This document shows, one piece after another, positions 27,435-34,939 of a stretch of DNA of 64,000 bases (the stretch's first letter is position 1; each line of letters starts with the position of its first letter). The notes under the pieces were generated by a model. That model had not been told where the DNA came from and made no database searches. It saw nothing but the letters and a program-made list of their open reading frames with translations. Made by a program: the position numbers and the translations under genes. This DNA comes from CAZAZQ01 sp964489705 (GTDB taxonomy: Bacteria > Zixibacteria > MSB-5A5 > GN15 > FEB-12). The DNA lies in NCBI GenBank assembly GCA_964489705.1, contig CAZAZQ010000010.1, positions 80,311 to 144,310 of the forward strand. The letters run 5' to 3'.

Positions 27435-27620
27435 TCACGCCGGTTGGCTGGGCTGGATCCTGCCATGAGTTTTCGTCGAAATGAGTTCATACTTACCCCG
27501 CAGGATCTTGCCTACCACAGCCGTGAACTTTTTTGGTTGAAGACCTTGCAAGCTATAAGGATGCCAATACTTTTTCTCGCCTTTCTTGGCAAGACTTGCA
27601 ACTACTTTCCTCTTCGGCAT
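27435..27620 (-). CDS. Small basic protein (61 aa), unknown
   Basis: I do not recognise a family. The gene has a very good ribosome binding site (TAAGGAG, 7 nt before ATG) and a terminator 52 nt downstream, so I consider it real. The protein is strongly basic, with about fourteen lysines and arginines spread along its length (MPKRKVVASLAKKGEKKYW at the start, KKFTAVVGKILRGKYELIS in the middle), no cysteine, and no membrane helix. Such composition suggests nucleic acid or ribosome binding, but this is only a guess. It follows the HTH gene after 210 nt on the same strand and could be a separate unit. Confidence 0.55.
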   Translation of the reverse strand: MPKRKVVASLAKKGEKKYWHPYSLQGLQPKKFTAVVGKILRGKYELISTKTHGRIQPSQPA

Positions 27621-27830
27621 GATATCACTCCTTATGTTGTTCCCTCCCCCGCCCCATCGTTGATTACAAAACTGTCTTCACATGTGGGGGGACATGCTTG
27701 CTTATTTTTTCAGATACCACCTCCTTAAGACACATCACGAGCAACATTTTCTGCGTTTAGGCAGAATGCGGGTACATTACCAGGTACGTACTGAAGTCGT
27801 CCTCTCAATTAATACCTCTTTGACATACAC
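27621..27830 (-). other. Non-coding gap, minus strand, with an orphan Shine-Dalgarno-like site
   Basis: I see no supportable gene here. Reading the minus strand, a hairpin (TTCTGC/GCAGAA) is followed by AAGGAGGTGG, a near-perfect ribosome binding site, but only an 18-codon frame or shorter follows it. It may be a leader for the 61-aa gene or the remnant of a lost one. Confidence 0.3.
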
Positions 27831-28145
27831 CTATGTTGCTAATAATTTGTGTAACTTCTTAATTGCTCTATGCTTATAAATATTCACCACTTGTTGCTTA
27901 ATACCCAGGATCCGAGCAATTTCCCGCTCTTTTTTCCCGGATAGGTAATATTTGATGACTTGTTTTTGGCGGGGGGAGAGGGAATGATTGATATGCCAGT
28001 TTAAGCGGCTTTTGAACTTATCGTAGTAATTGTTGACGGGAACCTCGCCGTTTGAGTGGTAGGCTGACTGTTCATTGGCAAAGGACTCAAGAAACAACTT
28101 GTCGACAAGCACTTCCGTGAATTCAAATTTCTCGCGAGTCCCCAT
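27831..28145 (-). CDS. Small HTH transcriptional regulator (LuxR/sigma region 4-like)
   Basis: A 104-aa protein. The last ~48 residues form a helix-turn-helix of the LuxR/sigma-70 region 4 type: SLSPRQKQVIKYYLSGKKER, then EIARILGIKQQVVNIYKHRA as the recognition part, then KKLHKLL. The first ~50 residues (EFTEVLVDKLFLESFANEQ) are acidic and match nothing I know; no phosphorylation receiver and no sigma region 2 are present. It begins 11 nt after a membrane coiled-coil protein, so the two are probably one unit. It may be a stand-alone activator or a sigma-like factor controlled by that neighbour. The ribosome binding site is AAGGA. Confidence 0.72.
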   Translation of the reverse strand: MGTREKFEFTEVLVDKLFLESFANEQSAYHSNGEVPVNNYYDKFKSRLNWHINHSLSPRQKQVIKYYLSGKKEREIARILGIKQQVVNIYKHRAIKKLHKLLAT

Positions 28146-28156
28146 TGATGTCGTCC

Positions 28157-28702
28157 TTAGTAGTCTAATTTGCTTTTCTTCCTGATCTTATCGAATTCAT
28201 CCAAGGTTAAAGAAAACTTCCGTGCCGTTTCTTCACGTATTTCTTTAACTGCCACCTCCTTCTCGTATGGCGACAAGTCCTTGGGAAGGGATTGATATTT
28301 CTTGCGATAATAGTCCAGCGCTTGCTGATGCTTGGCGAGCACCTTGTTCTTTACTTTCTTACCGGCGTTTTTGGGGGAAGGCTGAGAGGAGTTGATAAGG
28401 GCAAGAAGGGAATCGCTTTTGGCTTTTTCGTTTTCCACTTCCTTTATCAAAGAATCGAGCGAGAAGCTATAGGCAAGCTGCCGTTGCCAGAGCCGTCGCG
28501 CCGCTTCAAGTTCTTGTTTTTCAATGAGATGTTTGATAGAGTCGATGGCGGATTCGGCAACGTGAGACAATTGCTGTTCAACTTCGCTTTTTCCTTTTTG
28601 GTAGGCGGTAGCGGTTTTTTCTTTCTCCCGCAGTGACCTGAAATATCCCACCCCAATCACTATCGCCAACAGGATAAAAGCCAGAAATACTTTCTTACTC
28701 AT
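28157..28702 (-). CDS. Membrane-anchored coiled-coil protein, unknown
   Basis: A 181-aa protein with one N-terminal helix (VFLAFILLAIVIGVGYF, about residues 5-21) and a long, charged, mainly helical body rich in lysine, glutamate, glutamine and leucine; heptad-like spacing runs through about 30-110 and 120-180. No enzymatic motif is visible. The start has a GAGGAGAC ribosome binding site. It comes directly before the small HTH gene, so it may sense an envelope signal and act on that regulator; this is inference from gene order. Orientation with the body in the periplasm or cytoplasm cannot be decided with confidence. Confidence 0.7.
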   Translation of the reverse strand: MSKKVFLAFILLAIVIGVGYFRSLREKEKTATAYQKGKSEVEQQLSHVAESAIDSIKHLIEKQELEAARRLWQRQLAYSFSLDSLIKEVENEKAKSDSLLALINSSQPSPKNAGKKVKNKVLAKHQQALDYYRKKYQSLPKDLSPYEKEVAVKEIREETARKFSLTLDEFDKIRKKSKLDY

Positions 28703-28945
28703 TCTTGTCTCCTCTACTTATCCACAATATCCCTCGCGATGAACGGTGTCAAGTTTGAACTTTTTTGTCATATCACAAATTTCCGCCGATTTTCCGCACT
28801 CACCGGTTCACGAAGGAAACGATTTGACCGATTTAGTGAAAATAAAGGCATAGAGCCGCTTTTGGTCGAGATTTCTGTTTTCTCAAGCGGTTCAATATGT
28901 TATCTTACATTATGTTGGCATCCGTCGGATGTTGATGGAGGAGAA

Positions 28946-31153
28946 GTGAAAAGGGTACGCTGGTTTACAATTGTCATTCTTTTCCTGAGTTCCGCCCCGG
29001 TTTTTTCTAAAATTGCCATTCATGTGGAGTGGTCTCATTGTGCCTTTTTGGGTGACTACGTCGATATTTCTCTCATGCTCCAGAACTCCAATCCGCCGCT
29101 TGAGATGGGAGGATATGACCTAACGTTGAAATATGATACCAACCTTACTTTTTATTCCGCAGAGATGGGGCAACTGCTGGTTGACTGTGGGTGGGAATCT
29201 TTTTCCTACTCCTCTTGTGGAATTAACTGCCTTCATCTGGTTTCCATTGCCGATATCGCCAATGGCTCGCAGCATCCGACCTGCTTTGCCGACTCTTCGG
29301 GAGAAATCGCCCGTCTGCGTTTTTGGATACCGGATAACCCCGCCCTCATTGGTGATTCGCTGAAAATCTACTGGATGTGGTACGACTGCGGAGATAATAC
29401 CGTTTCCTCTCGCTTGGGAGATGTTCTCTACATTTCTTCCGACGTGTATGATGTCGACAACGGCGTACCGGTACAAATTACGCTTGATACGACCTTGCCG
29501 ACCCGGCTGGGAGCGCCGGATGAGTGCGTGACCGACAGTAACGGCGTTCAGCGGATGATTGATTTTTACAACGGGGGAGGCGTGGTCTCCAGTATTGATA
29601 TGGAGCCTCCGGCGGCGTTTTGCCCGCCGGATACGACGGTGCCCATCGATTCCGGCCAATGCGGGGCGGTGGTCTATTTTGAAGCGACGGCGGTGGACGA
29701 ATGTTCCTCGGTTTCCATCAGTTGTACCCCGGCGTCGGGCGACTTCTTTCCTTTGGGGACAACCCCTGTCACTTGCGTGGCTACCGATGCGGCGGGAAAT
29801 ACCGATACCTGTCATTTCTCCGTTACGGTAAAGGATACCGTACCTCCTGTTCTTGTCTGTAACTCCGATACAACCGTGGCAACGGAGCCGGGACAGTGCG
29901 GAGCGAACGTGTTCTATACGACCACCATGATAGAAAATTGCGGCGGGTCTTTTCATTGTACTCCGACGTCCGGTTCTTTTTTCCCGTTAGGGGTAACCGA
30001 GGTTACCTGCATGGCGGTCGATGGGGACGGGAACGGCGATATATGTTCGTTTTACGTCACGGTAGTAGACTCGGAACCGCCGGCTGTGTCATGTCCTTCC
30101 GATACGGTGGTTGACAATTCACCGGGTGAGTGCGGCGCGACCGTGATATATGAGATACCGGCGACCGACAATTGTTCCGACGTGACTATCTCCGAAGATC
30201 CGCCCTCCGGCTCGTTCTTTTTGGTGGGCGCCACTCCGGTGCAGGTGATAGTTTCCGACAGCACCGGCAATGCCGATACCTGTCAATTTTCAGTGACCGT
30301 CAACGACATCGAACCGCCGGAGATACAATGCCCCGATGATATGGTCATCTATAACGACAGCGGCTTGTACGGAGCCATAGTCGAGTATGAGATAATCGCT
30401 CAGGACAATTGTCCGCATCCGAACGTCACGGTTGAGCCGCCGTCAGGTTCTTTCTTCCCTATCGGTACGACGCTTGTCAGCTCCGTTATCGAAGACCAAT
30501 CCGGCAACACCGATAGCTGTTCGTTCACGGTGACGGTTTTGCTCAACGATCCTGACGGGGACGGCTTGCCCAACTGGGATGACAACTGCCCGAGCCGGTT
30601 CAATCCCGCACAGGAAGATTACGATGCCGACGGTGTAGGCGACAGTTGTGATAATTGTACCGATACCGACTCCGACGGCTTCGGCGATCCCGGTTTTGCG
30701 TCCAACACGTGCGGCACGGATAATTGTCCGTCCGTATTCAATCCGGGGCAAGGCGACGCCGACGCGGATGGAATAGGCGATGCCTGCGATTCCTGTACCG
30801 ACACCGACGGTGACGGATACGGTAATCCCGGTTTTCCGGAAAACGATTGTCCCCTCGATAATTGTCCTGACAATTACAATCCCGACCAAGCGGATACCGA
30901 CGGCGACGGGGTAGGAGATGCCTGTTGTTGTGTGGAAGAGCGCGGCAATGTCGATGGGGATGCCGGTGACGTGGTGACCGTTGCCGATTTAACGAGGTTA
31001 GTAAATTATCTCTTCAAAGGAGGAGAAACTCCTCCTTGTCCGAAAGAAGCCAACGTCGACGGCGACAGCGAGGAAAGCATCAACGTCGCCGACTTGACCT
31101 ACCTTGCCGCTTACCTCTTTGGAGAAGGACCGCCGCCTCCGGCGTGCTTCTGA
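28946..31153 (+). CDS. Large secreted protein: cohesin-like domain, four HYR repeats, thrombospondin-3 repeats, dockerin
   Basis: I place the start at GTG 28946, right after GGAGGAG, which gives a signal peptide (MKRVRWFTIVILFLSSAPVFS); the frame is open 69 codons further upstream but that part looks non-coding. In the 735-aa product residues 22-165 resemble a cohesin (GGYDLTLKYDTNLTFYSAE ... GEIARLRFW). Four HYR domains follow (about 219-296, 297-374, 375-453, 454-532), each with CPPDT-like starts and FSVTV-like ends. Calcium-binding thrombospondin type 3 repeats (DGDGLPNWDDNCPSRFNP type) fill 534-661, and a dockerin pair (NVDGDAGDVVTVADL and NVDGDSEESINVADL) ends the chain. It is likely an adhesin or surface scaffold. 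Confidence 0.85.
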   Translation: MKRVRWFTIVILFLSSAPVFSKIAIHVEWSHCAFLGDYVDISLMLQNSNPPLEMGGYDLTLKYDTNLTFYSAEMGQLLVDCGWESFSYSSCGINCLHLVSIADIANGSQHPTCFADSSGEIARLRFWIPDNPALIGDSLKIYWMWYDCGDNTVSSRLGDVLYISSDVYDVDNGVPVQITLDTTLPTRLGAPDECVTDSNGVQRMIDFYNGGGVVSSIDMEPPAAFCPPDTTVPIDSGQCGAVVYFEATAVDECSSVSISCTPASGDFFPLGTTPVTCVATDAAGNTDTCHFSVTVKDTVPPVLVCNSDTTVATEPGQCGANVFYTTTMIENCGGSFHCTPTSGSFFPLGVTEVTCMAVDGDGNGDICSFYVTVVDSEPPAVSCPSDTVVDNSPGECGATVIYEIPATDNCSDVTISEDPPSGSFFLVGATPVQVIVSDSTGNADTCQFSVTVNDIEPPEIQCPDDMVIYNDSGLYGAIVEYEIIAQDNCPHPNVTVEPPSGSFFPIGTTLVSSVIEDQSGNTDSCSFTVTVLLNDPDGDGLPNWDDNCPSRFNPAQEDYDADGVGDSCDNCTDTDSDGFGDPGFASNTCGTDNCPSVFNPGQGDADADGIGDACDSCTDTDGDGYGNPGFPENDCPLDNCPDNYNPDQADTDGDGVGDACCCVEERGNVDGDAGDVVTVADLTRLVNYLFKGGETPPCPKEANVDGDSEESINVADLTYLAAYLFGEGPPPPACF

Positions 31154-31192
31154 GAAGGAGCCCGTAACTCCTACCCCTGATTTCTCTTCAAT

Positions 31193-32521
31193 TTATCGAG
31201 GAATGGGACCCCATGCCGGGTTGCTGCAGGTACCGGTTTTGGTCAGGCGTCGTTGTTTTCTTCCCGTTACGTCCATTGTGTAAATGTCGGGTGAGCCGAG
31301 ACGGGTAGAGGTGAAAATAATATGTTTCCCGTCGGGTGAGAAATGGGGATTTTCGTTCATACCGACTTCGGTAAGAATGCGATAATCGGTGCCTGAGGTG
31401 TCAATCGAAGCGATATCGAACCGCCCCGATTTGGTGCGGCTGACGAAGACGATGCGGTCGCTCCGGTGGGACCAGACGGGAGAATCGTTATAGCCGCCGG
31501 TGTAAGTCAAGCGGTGAACATCCAAGCCGTCGGAGTTCATAATGTAAATTTGCGGGTACCCCGACCGGTCGGAAGAAAAGGCGATGAAACGCCCATCCGG
31601 AGACCAGGTAGGCGAGGTGTCTATCGCCCAATGGTAGGTCAGCCGCTTGATGATTCTTCCTTTGGTGTCCAGCACGTAAATTTCAGAGTTACCGTCTTTG
31701 GTGAGAACGCACGCAATTTCCTGTCCGTCGGGGGAAACCGCAGGAGCGGCGATTATGCCGGGGTAGCTCGCAACGCGGGTGATTTTGCCGTTGGCGATGG
31801 TCACTTTGTACAACTGCGGGTCGCCGTCCATGTAACTTGTAAAATAAATCTCTTTCCCGTCGGGAGAGAAAGCGGGGGAGAGGTTGATGGATCCGGTATG
31901 AGTAAGTTGCCGTTCGTTGGCGCCGTCGTAGTCGGCGATGAAAAGTTCTTTGGCGTTACGAATTTTTTTGATATAGGCTATTTTGGTACGGAAGATTCCT
32001 TTCTCGCCGGTCAAGACGCGGACGATCTCGTTGGCAATGTCGTGTCCCAACTCACGCCAGAGTTCTTTAGGTTCTTCTTGGACGCCTTTGGCGAACTGTT
32101 GTTTTCGGGCGGTATCGAACAGGCGCCATCGTACGCGAAGGTTTCGCCCCGGGAATTCCGCTTCCAATTTGACCAGGTACGTTGCTCCCAGTCGTTGCCA
32201 GCCCAAGAGGTCGAGTTCGACAATTTCGTAGACCCGCAGGTAGAAGGTATCAATCGGCACCAGCTCGAAGTCGGCGTAAAAGTCCACGTCATTCTGCACG
32301 ATTCTGGTTACATACGTCATAAGGGTGGAATCTTTTGCCGTGATATATTGAGTGCCGATATATTTCATTTCATCGACCCCGATTTTGGTCGGCTGGAACC
32401 CTCCCGTAATCGTGTCGAAGAAAATGTTGCGGACGTAGTCGCCTTGCGCCTTGACGCTCGTCGGCGCAGTGAAAAGGAGAGTCAAAACTATACTTATGAG
32501 CAGAGACGTTCGTTTCATCAT
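31193..32521 (-). CDS. tolB: Tol system periplasmic protein TolB
   Basis: A 442-aa exported beta-propeller protein. After the signal peptide (about 1-25), an N-terminal alpha/beta domain (about 30-180) precedes repeats of the form SPDGKEIYFTS, SPDGRFIAFSSDRSG and SPDGKHIIFTSTRLG, which build the propeller. In other bacteria TolB binds Pal and TolA and helps the outer membrane constrict at division. The gene is last in a tolQ-tolR-tolA-tolB series and is separated from the TolA-like gene by 11 nt. No pal gene follows, because the next gene is convergent. Confidence 0.9.
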   Translation of the reverse strand: MMKRTSLLISIVLTLLFTAPTSVKAQGDYVRNIFFDTITGGFQPTKIGVDEMKYIGTQYITAKDSTLMTYVTRIVQNDVDFYADFELVPIDTFYLRVYEIVELDLLGWQRLGATYLVKLEAEFPGRNLRVRWRLFDTARKQQFAKGVQEEPKELWRELGHDIANEIVRVLTGEKGIFRTKIAYIKKIRNAKELFIADYDGANERQLTHTGSINLSPAFSPDGKEIYFTSYMDGDPQLYKVTIANGKITRVASYPGIIAAPAVSPDGQEIACVLTKDGNSEIYVLDTKGRIIKRLTYHWAIDTSPTWSPDGRFIAFSSDRSGYPQIYIMNSDGLDVHRLTYTGGYNDSPVWSHRSDRIVFVSRTKSGRFDIASIDTSGTDYRILTEVGMNENPHFSPDGKHIIFTSTRLGSPDIYTMDVTGRKQRRLTKTGTCSNPAWGPIPR

Positions 32522-32532
32522 GGATACATCAA

Positions 32533-33225
32533 TTACCTGTTTTTGAAGGGTACGGTTATGCCGATGATTTCATCCCGGAACTCCCGCGGCAACGGAGGGA
32601 AGGGGGCGGAGCGTTCGATTGCCTGAAGACACGCTCTGTCGAAGGCGGGAATGCCGGACGGCTCGACGACTTTCAAATCTATCACTCGTCCTGAGCGGAG
32701 CACCTGGAAATAGACCACACAGACCAACGTCCCGTCGTACATGACCGGGTTTCGCCAGTTACCGGCGATTTTATTGAATGCTTGAGTGAACCAGTACGGA
32801 TAGTTGAAGGAAGCGTTGTCGATGGTTGCTCCCTGGAAAGGAGAGCCGCTGCCGGTGGCGGGCGTTTCAATCGTTTGTTCGGTCTTTTCGGTTTGGTTGG
32901 TTGCCGGGGACACGGTTTTTTGAGGAGCGGGTTGTTTTTTCTTTTTCGGCTTTTTCTTCTTGGTTAACGTCGCAGCTTTTTTGACGGTCGAAGGAGCGTC
33001 GATGGGAATCTCCGGGAGAACATCAGTCAGCGCTTCGGGGATAGGGGTGGGGGGGATGGCTTGAGGTTGCACCGGGGGAAGTTGCCGCTGGGGGAGAGAA
33101 GTTAGAGAGACACGGATGACTTCGTCATACGGGTAATTCTTTTTTATTTCAAAAGGAGCTATCACCATGGTTGCCGCAATAATAATGAGATGCAAAAGCA
33201 ATGACAATAAGATATCCTGTTTCAT
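32533..33225 (-). CDS. tolA: TolA/TonB-like energy transducer
   Basis: A 230-aa protein with one N-terminal helix (LLSLLLHLIIIAATMVIAPF), a proline-rich and then lysine-rich middle (KKKKPKKKKQP, about 92-102), and a C-terminal domain of the TonB/TolA fold (about 140-230: WRNPVMYDGTLVCVVYFQVLRSG, then PFPPLPREFRDEIIGITVPFK). It would carry proton-motive energy from TolQR to the outer membrane. It is shorter than E. coli TolA (421 aa) because the long helical domain is missing, but its place between tolR and tolB favours a Tol role over iron uptake. It starts 4 nt after tolR. Confidence 0.85.
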   Translation of the reverse strand: MKQDILLSLLLHLIIIAATMVIAPFEIKKNYPYDEVIRVSLTSLPQRQLPPVQPQAIPPTPIPEALTDVLPEIPIDAPSTVKKAATLTKKKKPKKKKQPAPQKTVSPATNQTEKTEQTIETPATGSGSPFQGATIDNASFNYPYWFTQAFNKIAGNWRNPVMYDGTLVCVVYFQVLRSGRVIDLKVVEPSGIPAFDRACLQAIERSAPFPPLPREFRDEIIGITVPFKNR

Positions 33226-33229
33226 GTCA

Positions 33230-33664
33230 TCACCGTCGAGAACCGCTCCTGCCGCTTTTTTCGTGTCGTGCCGTGACCAAGCCGATCGACTCGATACCCA
33301 TATCTTTCAATCGTCCGATAACGTCGATTGCCACTCCGTAAGCCACCGCTGAATCTCCCCTGAGGTAGACGTTGGCGGTATTCTTAGCGTTCATTGCTTC
33401 TTTGAGCGCTTTTTCGAAATTTTCGGGGCGGGTCCAGACGTCGTTGACATATATTCCCCCCTTGGCGTCGATGGTGACGACGATGCCTTCCGCTTCTTCT
33501 TCAATTGCCGCCGCTTTGGTTTTCGGAAGGTTGACTTCGATACCGGACTGAAGGAGAGGCGCCGAAATCATGAAGATAATCAACAGCACCAGCACCACGT
33601 CCACGAGGTTGGTAATGTTGATGTCCGCAAGCGCTTTGTATGTCCGCGGTTTCGGTCGGCGCAT
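33230..33664 (-). CDS. tolR: TolR/ExbD family protein
   Basis: A 144-aa bitopic protein. I take ATG 33664 (MRRPKPRTYKALADINITNLVDVVLVLL), which shares one base with the tolQ stop codon (TGATG), rather than a start 54 nt further upstream inside tolQ. The single helix (about 19-40) carries the conserved aspartate in NLVDVVLVLLIIFM, which takes part in proton conduction together with TolQ. The periplasmic part ends in the usual dimerisation fold (VYLRGDSAVAYGVAIDVIGRLKDMGI). Forms the motor complex with TolQ. Confidence 0.9.
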   Translation of the reverse strand: MRRPKPRTYKALADINITNLVDVVLVLLIIFMISAPLLQSGIEVNLPKTKAAAIEEEAEGIVVTIDAKGGIYVNDVWTRPENFEKALKEAMNAKNTANVYLRGDSAVAYGVAIDVIGRLKDMGIESIGLVTARHEKSGRSGSRR

Positions 33665-34380
33665 CAGAGTGACTCCTTCTTGGCGCGGGCAAGAAATTCC
33701 AAGATAAAGCTGTTGCAATAGTCGTTGATGAACTTCAACTTGTTGTTTGCCCAGTTAAAAGCGATAACGGCAGGGATAGCCGCTCCCAAGCCGACGATGG
33801 TCGCCAGCAAGGCTTCCGCAATGCCGGGGGCGACGATTGCCAGCGAGGCGGAACCGCGCTCGCCGATAGACCAGAACGAGTCCATAATGCCGACGACGGT
33901 GCCCAACAAGCCCATAAAAGGAGCGGAATTGGCGGTGGTTGCCAGAAAGATGACTTTTTTCTCAAGCTTACCCATCTCCTCGGTAAGATTTTTTTCCATC
34001 GTCATCTCGAGGATTTCAAAGTCGTTGGCATCCAACGAACGGGTCTTCTCCTGAAGAGCTCCTCCTTCGTTTTTTATCTCAAACAGGCTGCGCAATTCGG
34101 TGTATCCCGCCGTGAAGATTCTTGCCAAGGGAGAATCAGCGTGAGACTTGGCTTGCCCGACCGCTTCGGAGAGTTGACGGCTGCGACGAAAAGTATGTAA
34201 GAAAGCTTTGCTGTCACGGTCGACCGCTTTGAATTGCCGCCACTTGTGGAAGATAATGACCCAGGAAACAAACGACATGGCGGTTAGAACCAAAAGGATA
34301 ATGATACCGAAGGCCGAGGATTGACCTATTATTTTCCACACCGAACCGGAAAAGATACTTGCTGTTATCATGTAATTCAT
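33664..34380 (-). CDS. tolQ: TolQ/ExbB family proton channel protein
   Basis: A 238-aa inner-membrane protein with three helices (about 17-40, 140-162 and 185-207). The second and third hold the conserved small-residue signature ANSAPFMGLLGTVVGIMDSF and AEALLATIVGLGAAIPAVIAFNW. With TolR it forms the proton-driven motor of the Tol system. It is the first gene of the tolQRAB unit; a promoter in the ~250 nt upstream could not be assigned with confidence. Whether it also serves the TonB-like protein encoded at 49561 cannot be told. Confidence 0.9.
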   Translation of the reverse strand: MNYMITASIFSGSVWKIIGQSSAFGIIILLVLTAMSFVSWVIIFHKWRQFKAVDRDSKAFLHTFRRSRQLSEAVGQAKSHADSPLARIFTAGYTELRSLFEIKNEGGALQEKTRSLDANDFEILEMTMEKNLTEEMGKLEKKVIFLATTANSAPFMGLLGTVVGIMDSFWSIGERGSASLAIVAPGIAEALLATIVGLGAAIPAVIAFNWANNKLKFINDYCNSFILEFLARAKKESL

Positions 34381-34558
34381 ACCTGTTTGTACACATTATT
34401 GGTTTTATCGTTTTCGCTTCGCACAAGCCGACATTCCTGACGAACCTGTTCATTTTTCCCGAAAATAGGTAGAAATCGTCGTCGGTCAACAAAAACCGCC
34501 GAAACTTCTCCCTTACCTTTTTACGATGATTTCACCAAAAATATGAAACAAATTTCCC

Positions 34559-34586
34559 TTGACGACATCGATGCGGGAAATATCTT
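34559..34586 (+). promoter_or_regulatory. Predicted sigma-70 promoter for the small lipoprotein
   Basis: TTGACG (34559-34564), 16 nt, TATCTT (34581-34586), placed about 40 nt before the ATG at 34635 in the divergent gap between tolQ and the lipoprotein gene. Confidence 0.55.
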
Positions 34587-34634
34587 TCATTCTCACAAGA
34601 GAAAAGGACTTCAAGAAGAAAGAAGAGGTTGAAC

Positions 34635-34841
34635 ATGAAGAAGTTTGCGATGATATTGGCTGCCGGTGCTTTGATAAGCGCCATCGGTATCGGGTGCGGG
34701 AAAAAGGAAAGCTCCGAACACATGGGGAAAGAGCCGCCCGAAGTGAAGAAAGCCGAAACGATGGACAGCACTCGTTTGGACTCCGCCGTCGATACCATGC
34801 AGGAGCATATGACCGACAGTATGGCGCACGACAGCATGTAA
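34635..34841 (+). CDS. Small lipoprotein (68 aa), unknown function
   Basis: I choose ATG 34635, preceded by AAGAAGAGG, over a TTG 6 nt upstream. The product has a lipoprotein signal peptide (MKKFAMILAAGALISAIGIGC) with the lipid-modified cysteine at residue 21, then only 47 residues, rich in glutamate, lysine, methionine, aspartate and serine (DSAVDTMQEHMTDSMAHDSM at the end). No fold can be assigned. It has its own promoter and terminator, a signature of a monocistronic, possibly abundant envelope peptide. The methionine/histidine-rich tail (about six Met and two His) could bind a metal, a guess only. Confidence 0.7.
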   Translation: MKKFAMILAAGALISAIGIGCGKKESSEHMGKEPPEVKKAETMDSTRLDSAVDTMQEHMTDSMAHDSM

Positions 34842-34864
34842 CGATTATCCTGATGCGACAAATA

Positions 34865-34901
34865 AAATGCCTCTCGCCCTTGCCGGACGGGAGGCATTTT
34901 T
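34865..34901. terminator. Bidirectional Rho-independent terminator
   Basis: AAATGCCTC pairs with GAGGCATTT, with further CCC/GGG pairing inside, flanked by A residues on the left and T residues on the right. It stands between two convergent genes and can stop the lipoprotein message (plus) and the 36-38 kb operon message (minus). Confidence 0.85.
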
Positions 34902-34939
34902 CACAGGGGAAGAGAATAATACGAAAACTTGTAGCCTAT

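Noticed and set aside
27820..27848. Plus-strand TTGACA-17-TAATTT as an antisense promoter into the HTH gene
   Set aside because: The -35 is perfect but the -10 matches at only three bases; no terminator or gene supports it.
16215..31153. A cellulosome
   Set aside because: Dockerins are present but no glycoside hydrolase, carbohydrate-binding module or multi-cohesin scaffoldin is encoded in the window; the dockerin partners are a protease and an HYR adhesin-like protein.
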